Positions 45,601-52,870 of a stretch of DNA of 64,000 bases are shown piece by piece. The notes beneath the pieces were generated by a model. It ran no database searches and was not told the origin of the DNA. It was given only the letters and a program-made list of their open reading frames with translations. The first letter of the stretch is position 1, and each line of letters starts with the position of its first letter. A program made the position numbers and the translations under genes. The stretch comes from Bacteroidaceae bacterium (GTDB lineage: Bacteria; Bacteroidota; Bacteroidia; Bacteroidales; Bacteroidaceae). The stretch is taken from the NCBI GenBank assembly GCA_024684455.1, contig JAIKWU010000079.1, positions 120,489-184,488 of the forward strand. The letters are read 5' to 3'.

Positions 45601-47489
45601 CGGTTGGAGTTGTAGCACTGCTCGATGGCAAAGGGAATCGTCACGGTCTGGTTCTGCTCCATACGCGGTTGCCAGAACTGGTCGGTCAGGTGTACCCGTG
45701 CAAAGTCAACGTTCTGAATCGGATAATCGCCATAAGTTATAGTCACTTCCGTGCGGTGACCCAGTGCTTCCCATTCAGTCACGCCCACGCCGCTATACGT
45801 CGAGCCGTTCGATTGTGCCTGTATGAAAAGGCGCAATTGCTTAGTCTCCACAGGCTCAAAGCGTACGCTGCTCACCTCGGTGCGGCTCTGTGTATAGGCC
45901 TCGCCGGCGAGCAAGGTCACATCTTTCCACATACTGCTTGCTTCGTCCCAGTACTGCACCTTCCATGATGCAGGCAGGACCACATGGTCGCCCGGCACGT
46001 CGCTGTCCGTCCACCATGCCACACGCACACGTTCCACCGTCTGCGGCTCGTTCCAGCCGTAGCGCAACCAGTGGTCACGCGTGCGGTTCGGATCCCATGT
46101 GTTCCAATGCTTGTTCTCGGGCAGTTCGCCAAAGCCGAGGATGCCGTCGTTCACCGTGTAGAGCGAAGTCGTGGCGTGGGTGAAACTGGCTTCCAGTTCC
46201 GTAGCGTCGTAGGCCAGGTTGTCCAGTGCTTCGGGCAGGCCGCCCACATAGTCGGTCGTCGTGCCCAGCATGATTTGGATGAATTCATTCAAATCGTCCA
46301 GCGTGACATGAGCATGCTGGTGCCAGTAGTTGATGAATTTTTGTTGCAATGTCTCGCCATCGAACGTCTTGACATACGTGACGATGGGTTCTACCTTTGC
46401 TTTCGTTCGTGTTTCACCTTCTGGGAACGAAAGCGCTGTCAGTTCATATTCTTGATAGAGGTCTTCCTCGGACAGACCCAGCAGACCTTCGAGCATGAGG
46501 GCCAGTGTACCTGTGCGGTCGGCACCCCAGATGCAATGGAAATAGACAGGATTGCCTGCACGCAGGTTCTTCAGGATGAAGTCGAAGTCGGCGCGATAGT
46601 TGGCCCATGCCGTACGCACACCGTCGAGGTAGAAAGGTTCATTCACCACGCGCAGGTAGTCAACGTCGTTGCCCAGCGGCGACACCTTTATATTTTGTGC
46701 CTGCGCATGCGTGCGTAAGTCGAGTTCGGCACGGATGCCCACTTCGTCGCGCAGCGTCTGCAGGGCAGCCTCCGATGCCGTGTATTTTTCGCCCTGCAAC
46801 TCACAGCCGCGGAACAGTTTGCCGTACTGAACGGTCTCGCCGCGTGCCGTGGTCCATCCACCTAAGTCGCGGATGTTCTGCAAACCGTCGGCATTGACCA
46901 CATGCACCCATTCGGGGGCTTCTTCGTCAGACCCTACCACGTTGAGCGTCAGGTCCATCTCGACGGCTTTGGTGCCGTTGACGGCATAGAATACCGTGTG
47001 GTAAGTATCGCCAATTCTCGAGGTGTAGGCATTGTTATAGACACCTGCCTGACCTGTCCAGATGATCAGGTTTATGTCGTTGTCAGTCACAGGCTGGATG
47101 AACCACCAACTCTGTCCGCCCCACGACGAACGGTAGCCGTTCTTGTCATACCAGTTGTCGTTGTTGTGGCCGTAGGTTCCGTCGCCTGCGAGCGGGAAGT
47201 AGAGCATGTTGTTCACGTTCGACTTCGTTACGGTCGTGCCCAGCAGCGCCGACAAGTCACTGTAGGGAATGGGCAGCACCGTATGGTCGTATTTGGTGTT
47301 GGGGTTCTGCTTGGCGTTGAGCACATAGCGCACAGCCACCTGCAGCGTCTTCGACTCTGTCTTGTAGGTGAACGGTACCTGGAGCGAAACCTCCTCGCGG
47401 GTCACAGTGGGCACGCCGATGACTTCGTCGGCCCACACGCCTGTCGTCGTGACAAGCAACAGCAACATCGTTGCCAAAATCTTATTCAT
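42639..47489 (-). CDS. Giant secreted fusion: tyrosine-phosphatase-like domain (PTP-3) + discoidin-like domain + GH127 (beta-L-arabinofuranosidase-like) + tail
   Basis: NIRDLGGWTTARGETVQYGKLFRGCELQG and FHCIWGADRTG; DQFWQPRMEQNQTVTIPFAIEQCYNSNRVLNFQKA, DGYLYTPRTAG, FGCACCPSNLCRF (GH127); tail IYDLSGRRVSAPTKGMYIVNRQKVLCK. Start taken at 47489. Confidence 0.85.
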   Translation of the reverse strand: MNKILATMLLLLVTTTGVWADEVIGVPTVTREEVSLQVPFTYKTESKTLQVAVRYVLNAKQNPNTKYDHTVLPIPYSDLSALLGTTVTKSNVNNMLYFPLAGDGTYGHNNDNWYDKNGYRSSWGGQSWWFIQPVTDNDINLIIWTGQAGVYNNAYTSRIGDTYHTVFYAVNGTKAVEMDLTLNVVGSDEEAPEWVHVVNADGLQNIRDLGGWTTARGETVQYGKLFRGCELQGEKYTASEAALQTLRDEVGIRAELDLRTHAQAQNIKVSPLGNDVDYLRVVNEPFYLDGVRTAWANYRADFDFILKNLRAGNPVYFHCIWGADRTGTLALMLEGLLGLSEEDLYQEYELTALSFPEGETRTKAKVEPIVTYVKTFDGETLQQKFINYWHQHAHVTLDDLNEFIQIMLGTTTDYVGGLPEALDNLAYDATELEASFTHATTSLYTVNDGILGFGELPENKHWNTWDPNRTRDHWLRYGWNEPQTVERVRVAWWTDSDVPGDHVVLPASWKVQYWDEASSMWKDVTLLAGEAYTQSRTEVSSVRFEPVETKQLRLFIQAQSNGSTYSGVGVTEWEALGHRTEVTITYGDYPIQNVDFARVHLTDQFWQPRMEQNQTVTIPFAIEQCYNSNRVLNFQKAAAILRGENIGYFDTECTFDDTDIYKILEGMAYSVQVKPNAQISAKMDELIAIVGAAQEPDGYLYTPRTAGNPAGMHGWVGQNRWEKDPDLSHELYNAGHLYEAAYAHYVSTGKTSLLDIATKNADLLVHDFLEGGLTYEPGHQIVEMGLVKLYRATGKEDYLRLAKYFLDLRGARGVMRQEYSQTHKPVVMQDEAVGHAVRAAYMYSGMADVAAIMGDEAYLSAIDKIWSNVAEKKFYINGGIGARHAGESFGANYELPNKEAYCETCAAIANVYWNWRMFLLHGESKYYDVLERSLYNGVISGINLDGNRFFYPNPLASDGNGYNGRSAEREPWFGCACCPSNLCRFIASVPGYVYAHKDDKVYVNLYMQGTADIDLGSRGTLHLTQTTDYPWNGDIRLGFNVDGLSEKNLTLMLRLPGWAKGEPVPSDLYSYVDGTHADIEVKVNGTPVAYTLQDGYMTIERTWNEGDEVTFSLPMPVQHVIANNAVAADQGLVAVERGPVVYCMEGIDNPDNFSALICNDEAEATVIDASIAAYTFKGINVTGQVKRGQTTADATLTLVPYYAWNNRGRGYMQVWMPRTIDKATVEAYPVVVSKSDLNIVHTQDIDIDFFPVRDEWATHNVTGLSAGGDVPTLLQLPISQFKLDMMYAPLDDSSISRAKNASDAKGFWYQNTDGTPGTLYNQPTWNEATARIFLNIEGFYIDGGTLKLGHGQRPGACQAGTYVCSVLMLAPADDAGKHRACQFNFRLNLHPATLDESADYTVEQANITAARLIRTLKADKHNTLVLPFDLTAAQTEQVFGSGSVLEQITDYDAEAGLLNTETLSSTTAHVPFLLVPTELRSDNTYDFSGILTRSGTPTAYTFSGGTMQGSYAAATTVGRSTAAGRENYVISDDCFYLVGDESGTMRGTRAYLTLDTSTSGEAKPIVRFDGEATGIETMNNEQLTMNNLPIYDLSGRRVSAPTKGMYIVNRQKVLCK
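42728..42762. repeat. 7-nt-period array in frame in the PTP-3/GH127 tail linker (aattgtt cattgtt aattgtt cattgtt cattgtc)
   Basis: Read directly; encodes ETMNNEQLTMNN before LPIYDLSGRR. Confidence 0.85.
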
Positions 47490-47548
47490 TCGTACCATAC
47501 TATAAATTATGAAAGCATTTTAACTTTTAATTTTCAATGACTCTACTC

Positions 47549-47731
47549 TTAACCCCAAAGGCTGCCCCATTGGGTATCAAACACTGCATCAGCAGCAAAA
47601 TCATCACGCTCTTTAGTGTCGATATCCATGCTGCCGTCATACTCACCGCTGCCTTGTTGGAGATTACAAAGATAGTCCGTTTGCAGCAATTCTTTCTTCA
47701 TTTCAGGTTGAAAATACTCTTTTTTTGTCAT
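47549..47731 (-). CDS. Small acidic protein D of the 'WGSLW' family (60 aa)
   Basis: ATG 47731: MTKKEYFQPEMKKELLQTDYLCNLQQGSGEYDGSMDIDTKERDDFAADAVFDTQWGSLWG*; directly upstream of the PTP-3/GH127 gene. Confidence 0.78.
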   Translation of the reverse strand: MTKKEYFQPEMKKELLQTDYLCNLQQGSGEYDGSMDIDTKERDDFAADAVFDTQWGSLWG

Positions 47732-47887
47732 AATTCGTCTTGTTTTTGTTTTTTCACTGCAAAGTAACAACAAAAATGACAGAGTATCCAAAGAAAGAGC
47801 ATTCAAAACCGTCGGGCGTTCTGGTCAAACGGCGTTTTGAACGGTTTGTCCGAGTGTTTTGAACATTTCTTCGGGGTAGCAAACGCA

Positions 47888-50671
47888 CTATTCTGTGCTT
47901 CGACGTACCTCGCTGGGCAGCATACCTGTCACTACGCGGAACACATGGGCGAAGTGTTCACGGTCGCTGAAACCAAGACGACGTGCCACATCGGCCACAG
48001 TAGCAGTACGCTGCTGAAGCATCTCACGGGCCGCTTCCATCTTGATGTTGCGGATGAACTGTAGTGGTGTCTGGCCAGTAATGGCCTTGAGTTTGCGTAC
48101 GAGTGTCGAACGCGACATATTCATGCCCTCGGCCAGGTCGTTGACACCAAAATCCGTCTCGCTCAAATGCTGACCTACAATGTCGCGGGCTCGGTCGAGC
48201 AACATCTGGTCAAGAGCGGCATAGGCAGACTGGGTGGGCTGCAACGTCGGCGCTGCTACATAGTCGTGCATGGCAACCAGTGCAGCACTGTCTTGCCAAA
48301 GGGCTGCCTCGGCGCGACGCGACCTACGCATGAAGTAGCGGACAACGAGCACGAGGAGCAACACACCACCTATTATATATAAAAGGAATGCGAGGGTCGT
48401 TTCGTACCAGTAGGGCTGACGACTGAAGCAGAACGTCGTCACCTCGCTGCTCCAAAGGCCGTTCGGGTCGGTAGCCCGCAGGAGGAGTTGATGTTCGCCA
48501 CGGGCGATGCGAGGCAGGATGAGAGAGTTGGCACCGATGCGCAGCGATGTCCACGGACCGTCGTCGAGCCGATAGGCATAGCGCTGGCTGACAGCATGTA
48601 GGTGGTCGAGCGACGAGAAGTGGATTTCGATGTCACGGGCATCGGCAGAGAGCGGCTGACTGACGGGGACGCTCATGCCTTCAACGCGCAGGTCGGTGAC
48701 AACGACAGGGACGGGACGTGCCATGCCTTCAAGTTGGAGCGAAGGATGGCAGACGAGAAAACCGTCGAATCCACCCACCAGCACTTCACCATCTGCTGCG
48801 ATACTAAGAGCGCGAGGCATAAATCGAGACAGCGAAAGAGTCTGGTTCGTACTGATGACACGATAGACGCGGCTGTGAGGATCGAATTCGGTCAGGCGAC
48901 TGTTGGTCAGTATCCACAGGTGATTGTATGGGTCGCAGACTATCTTTTCGACCATGTCGCCATTCATGCCAGCGGCTTCGGACAGGTCGTCAAAGTGCGA
49001 CAGGTCGCCACGGCTGCTGAGCAGACGGCCGTCGCCTGTGCCTATCCACAGCGTTCCGTCAGACATCGAAGCGATGCAGAGGAGGTCGGTAGGAAGCGAG
49101 TGGAGTGTGTGCAGACGTTTGTTGCGGAGGATGGCAATGCCACGGCCCGTGACGGTGGCATAGACAGTGCCGTCCTGCGTCTGTGTGAAACTGGTGGTAT
49201 GTCCGAGAGGCTGACCTGCTTCGTCAGTAATGACAACTAATTCATGAGTAGCAGGTGTGTAGCGAAAGATGTCGTCGTAAGTACCAATCCAGAGAGTGCC
49301 GTCGTGATCTTCAAACACAGTCTTGGCATGTTGTCCGTCAGGCAGTCGGACACTGTGTGTGAGACGCATCTGCATACCGTCGGAGGCCACTCCATAGACA
49401 TAGTCGGTGGCTGTCACGGTCCAGACTTGATGAGGTACGGACGAGGGCATCAGTTCGTGGACAAAGTCGAGACGGGACGAAGCCGTCGAAGGACAGTCGG
49501 CATAGGTTACCAGTTTCCCCGTGTGAAGATCATAAAGACCAAGCCCTACACGTTCCTGCGAAACCCAGTAGCGACGGTCTGCATCATGGCTGAGCGACAG
49601 AAGCAGAGTCGAACGGTGGAAACGCTCCTGAATGGGCGGCAGGCTGTAACGCTCGCGGTTGAATGTCTCGAAGTCGATGACCATGCTTTGGCGGTCATAG
49701 CCTGCAATCCAGATGCTGCCGTCGCGGGTACGGATGAGTTCGTTCATCATCTTCATGTCAGACGTGTATCCACGGAGGTCATGAGCAAGGTCAACGGCAC
49801 GCAGCGTACCTGTGCTGTCAATGTCGAAGGCGTGCAGGTCGTCGAGCGATGTAGCCCAAAGACGGTGTCCATTCTGCTCGGGAACGACATAGAAGAAGTG
49901 GCGGATGGGGTGTCCGATGGCATTATGGACCTCGGGCTGGACAACGTAGCGGCCGGCGTTAGGATGTGCCTTCATATCGAGACGCACCATGCCACGGTCG
50001 CGAGTCGTCAGCCAAAGATAGCCGGCGGCTTCTGCCAAGTCGCTTACAGGCAGATGTGTAGCGATGCTGTCGAGAGGTGTCCATTGGTGTCTGGAAGGTT
50101 CGTAACGACACAGTCCTTTATTGTAGAATGCCGAGAGAAGCGTACCATCAGCCGTCTGGAAGAAGCGCGCAGCGACATCAGCAGCGGTTTTGACGGGCTG
50201 CTGGTCCCGACCGACGACATAAGTGGCGTGCGCTGTCGAGAGAAACACCGTGCCATCTGAGCGGCAGAAGATTTCCTGCACCTGCTTCTTTCCCAGAACA
50301 TCGGGACAATAGGGCTGCACCGTATAATCAGTCTTGTCGATGAAGAAGGCTCCCGAGGGTGTGCCGAAGAGGATACGGTGGAGGCTGTCCTCAGCGATGC
50401 AAAGGATGAGGTTACTGCGCAGCGGTGCTGGATGGAGATAGTCGTTGCGGAACACACGAACGTCGTAGCCGTCGTCGCGACACAGCCCATCGACAGTGCC
50501 ATACCAAAGGTAGCCTTCGGTGTCCTGCATGATGCGGTGGACACTGAGCACGGGCAAATGTCTTGCCTGCGGTCCCAGTGACTGCAATGTGGCGACTTGG
50601 GCAACCGTTTGTCCGAAGACGGCTACCATCAAAACGACACAGAGTATCTTACACTTCAACACGAATGACAC
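47888..50671 (-). CDS. Membrane-anchored SusR-like regulator: periplasmic propeller + Y_Y_Y domain + TM + AraC HTH, no kinase or receiver domain
   Basis: Repeated Reg_prop-like GxLWYGT/GxLWIGT motifs; LRATDPNGLWSSEVTTFCFSRQPYWYETTLAFLLYIIGGVLLLVLVVRYFMRR; AraC HTH MSRSTLVRKLKAITGQTPLQFIRNIKMEAAREML...VADVARRLGFSDREHFAHVFRVVTG. GTG start. Confidence 0.88.
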   Translation of the reverse strand: MSFVLKCKILCVVLMVAVFGQTVAQVATLQSLGPQARHLPVLSVHRIMQDTEGYLWYGTVDGLCRDDGYDVRVFRNDYLHPAPLRSNLILCIAEDSLHRILFGTPSGAFFIDKTDYTVQPYCPDVLGKKQVQEIFCRSDGTVFLSTAHATYVVGRDQQPVKTAADVAARFFQTADGTLLSAFYNKGLCRYEPSRHQWTPLDSIATHLPVSDLAEAAGYLWLTTRDRGMVRLDMKAHPNAGRYVVQPEVHNAIGHPIRHFFYVVPEQNGHRLWATSLDDLHAFDIDSTGTLRAVDLAHDLRGYTSDMKMMNELIRTRDGSIWIAGYDRQSMVIDFETFNRERYSLPPIQERFHRSTLLLSLSHDADRRYWVSQERVGLGLYDLHTGKLVTYADCPSTASSRLDFVHELMPSSVPHQVWTVTATDYVYGVASDGMQMRLTHSVRLPDGQHAKTVFEDHDGTLWIGTYDDIFRYTPATHELVVITDEAGQPLGHTTSFTQTQDGTVYATVTGRGIAILRNKRLHTLHSLPTDLLCIASMSDGTLWIGTGDGRLLSSRGDLSHFDDLSEAAGMNGDMVEKIVCDPYNHLWILTNSRLTEFDPHSRVYRVISTNQTLSLSRFMPRALSIAADGEVLVGGFDGFLVCHPSLQLEGMARPVPVVVTDLRVEGMSVPVSQPLSADARDIEIHFSSLDHLHAVSQRYAYRLDDGPWTSLRIGANSLILPRIARGEHQLLLRATDPNGLWSSEVTTFCFSRQPYWYETTLAFLLYIIGGVLLLVLVVRYFMRRSRRAEAALWQDSAALVAMHDYVAAPTLQPTQSAYAALDQMLLDRARDIVGQHLSETDFGVNDLAEGMNMSRSTLVRKLKAITGQTPLQFIRNIKMEAAREMLQQRTATVADVARRLGFSDREHFAHVFRVVTGMLPSEVRRSTE

Positions 50672-50689
50672 GATTTAACCATTTACTTT

Positions 50690-52768
50690 TTAACTCTCCC
50701 CAAGTGTGGGATAGACAATGCGCGTGTGGTAGATGTTGCGCAGACGTTCCTTGAGCACGGACTTGGCGAAGGCTATCTGGCGGAAGGTGATGTCGCATTC
50801 AGTAAAGAATCCATCGGCGACTTGCTGATCGACGATACGGTCCACGAGTGCGTCGATGCTTTCTTCGGTGTATTCCGACAGGCTTCGCGAGGCGGCCTCC
50901 ACACCGTCGCACATCATCAGGATGGCTTCCTCGAGGGTCTCGGGATTGGGTCCTGGATAGGAGAACTGTCGGCGGTCGACTGCTTCGTCGGGATGCTCGT
51001 TGCAGTAGGTGACATAGAAGTATTTGGCGAGTCCTGCGCCGTGATGGGTGGCGATGAAGCGGCGCACGGCCTGCGGGAGGTTGTGCTGGGCTGCGAGTTC
51101 GAGTCCGTGGGCTACGTGGCGGATGATGACTTCGGCGCTCTTCTGTGCGGGCAGGTGCTTGTGGGGGTTGGCGCCGCTCTGGTTCTCGGTGAAGAAGACG
51201 GGGCGCTCCATCTTCCCGATGTCGTGATAGAGGGCGCCTGTGCGGACGAGTTGTACCTTCGCACCGAGCCCGTTGGCGACGTCGGCGGCAAGGTTGGCGA
51301 CTTGCATGGAGTGCTGGAAGGTGCCTGGGGCTTCGGCGGCGAGCCGTTGGAGCAGGGGGTGGTTGATGTTGGTGAGTTCGACGAGGGTGACGTCGGACAC
51401 GAAGCCGAGGCCGCGCTCGATGATCCACAGCAGGGGGTAGGTGAAGAGGATGAGCAGGCCGTTGATGAGGAAAAAGGTGAGGGTGGAGCGGTCGAGGTCG
51501 ACGAGTCGGACGCCGAGGGTCAACTGGTAGGCTGCGTAGAAGATGACGTAGGTGAGGGTGATGACCAGGGCGGTGTGGATGATCTGGCTGCGCTGGTTGA
51601 GTTCGCGCAGGTTCTGAATGGCGATGATGCCGGCGACGACTTGCAGGATGATGAACTCGAAGGGGTAACTGAGCACGAGCGAGATGATGATGACCGTGGC
51701 GGTGTGGAACATGTAGGCGGTGCGGCTGTCGAGAAAGACGCGCACGATGATGGGAAGCATGCACACGGGCAGGGCGAAGATGTGGAAGAAGTGGCGCGTG
51801 ACCATCTGGCTGCCTGTGATGCAGAAAAGGGTCAGCAGAGCATAGAGCAGGAGGGCGGAGCGCATGTCTTCGAGGTAGTCGCGACGGAAGAGGTGGAGGT
51901 AGGACATGAGGACGCTGAGGATGATGAGCACCATGACGACTTGTCCTGCGATGATGTAGGGGAGTCGCTCGTTCTCTGCGTTCTGCTCACGCATCACCTT
52001 CTCATAACTGCGCAGTTTGAGGTAGGTCTCGGGGGTGATGATGTCGCCACGGTCGACTATCTTCTCGTTGGCCATGACAAAGCCGATTCCGGTGGAGAGT
52101 TGTGACTTGAGGTACAACAACTCGTCCTCACTTTTCAGCACGTCGTAGGTCAGGTTGTCCTCGAGCACGGTGTTGAGATTGAGTTCGGTGAGCAGACGGG
52201 CCATGGCCGTGTCGGGCGTGTGCTCGACGATAAAACGGTAGGCCAGTTGCTGTGTCAGCGTCGAGGACAGCGGTACGCTCTGCGCCATGTTGTCGCGGAC
52301 CAGACGCGCACTCTCTACGCCTTCGGTCAGCAGGCTGTCGCGAAATGTGGGTGAGAGGATGCCCCGCGTATAGACGCTATCGAGCAGGGCTGCGGCATGG
52401 AGGGCGACGGGGCGCATCACCTTGTCGCGCTGCACCTGAACGGTGCGCCCGTCGATGGTCACTTCCATCGCCAGCAACTTGGCCCGCATGGCTGGCAGCA
52501 CCGTCGTGTTCACGTTGAAATAGGGCTGGAACACGCGTTGCAGACTGTCGTGCTGTGCCTCAACCGCCGAATCACTCATCTGGATGTTGAACTTCTCGGT
52601 TGCAAACAGGGTGCCATAGCGCCACGGCTGTCCCACACCGTATTCGTAGTTGAACGCATCGGTGCGGGGCATGAACCAGACGATGAGCAGGGTCGAGACG
52701 ATTACCAGTCCGACCGACAGGAACCACACATTGCGTGTGCCCTTGCGTTGCAGTTTCTTGGATTTCAT
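50690..52768 (-). CDS. pgpH: 7TM-HD family (PgpH-like) HD phosphohydrolase
   Basis: Extracellular 7TMR-HDED region, 7 TM segments, LVRTGALYHDIGKM and HHGAGLAKYF HD motifs. Start taken at MKSKKLQRKG (52768). Confidence 0.9.
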   Translation of the reverse strand: MKSKKLQRKGTRNVWFLSVGLVIVSTLLIVWFMPRTDAFNYEYGVGQPWRYGTLFATEKFNIQMSDSAVEAQHDSLQRVFQPYFNVNTTVLPAMRAKLLAMEVTIDGRTVQVQRDKVMRPVALHAAALLDSVYTRGILSPTFRDSLLTEGVESARLVRDNMAQSVPLSSTLTQQLAYRFIVEHTPDTAMARLLTELNLNTVLEDNLTYDVLKSEDELLYLKSQLSTGIGFVMANEKIVDRGDIITPETYLKLRSYEKVMREQNAENERLPYIIAGQVVMVLIILSVLMSYLHLFRRDYLEDMRSALLLYALLTLFCITGSQMVTRHFFHIFALPVCMLPIIVRVFLDSRTAYMFHTATVIIISLVLSYPFEFIILQVVAGIIAIQNLRELNQRSQIIHTALVITLTYVIFYAAYQLTLGVRLVDLDRSTLTFFLINGLLILFTYPLLWIIERGLGFVSDVTLVELTNINHPLLQRLAAEAPGTFQHSMQVANLAADVANGLGAKVQLVRTGALYHDIGKMERPVFFTENQSGANPHKHLPAQKSAEVIIRHVAHGLELAAQHNLPQAVRRFIATHHGAGLAKYFYVTYCNEHPDEAVDRRQFSYPGPNPETLEEAILMMCDGVEAASRSLSEYTEESIDALVDRIVDQQVADGFFTECDITFRQIAFAKSVLKERLRNIYHTRIVYPTLGES

Positions 52769-52790
52769 GGTTCGATTCGTTATCGGGTCG

Positions 52791-52870
52791 AAGTACTTGG
52801 ATTTTTTGCTCCAAGCACTTGGAAAATTCACGCCAAGTGCTTAGCGTAGTTTTTCCAAGCACTTAGCGTG
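52791..52870. repeat. 22-bp-period tandem array, family 2, copy 2
   Basis: Units aagtacttggattttttgctcc (52791), aagcacttggaaaattcacgcc (52813), aagtgcttagcgtagtttttcc (52835), aagcacttagcgtgac (52857). Confidence 0.85.

Noticed and set aside
24942-47731. Full RiPP biosynthetic cluster around the WGSLW peptides
   Set aside because: No radical SAM, YcaO, lanthipeptide synthetase, or peptidase-containing ABC transporter is visible in the window, so a RiPP role stays a hypothesis only.
11461-50671. Canonical polysaccharide utilisation locus
   Set aside because: GHs and a SusR-like regulator are present but no SusC/SusD pair can be identified in any frame of the window.
50726-52105. 459-aa plus-strand ORF antisense to pgpH
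   Set aside because: Highly E/D/G/V-biased product typical of antisense to GC-rich reading frames; pgpH is clearly the real gene.
52768-52831. N-terminal 21-residue extension of PgpH in the ORF track
   Set aside because: Encoded by the 22-bp repeat array; MKSKKLQRKG at 52768 is the plausible start.
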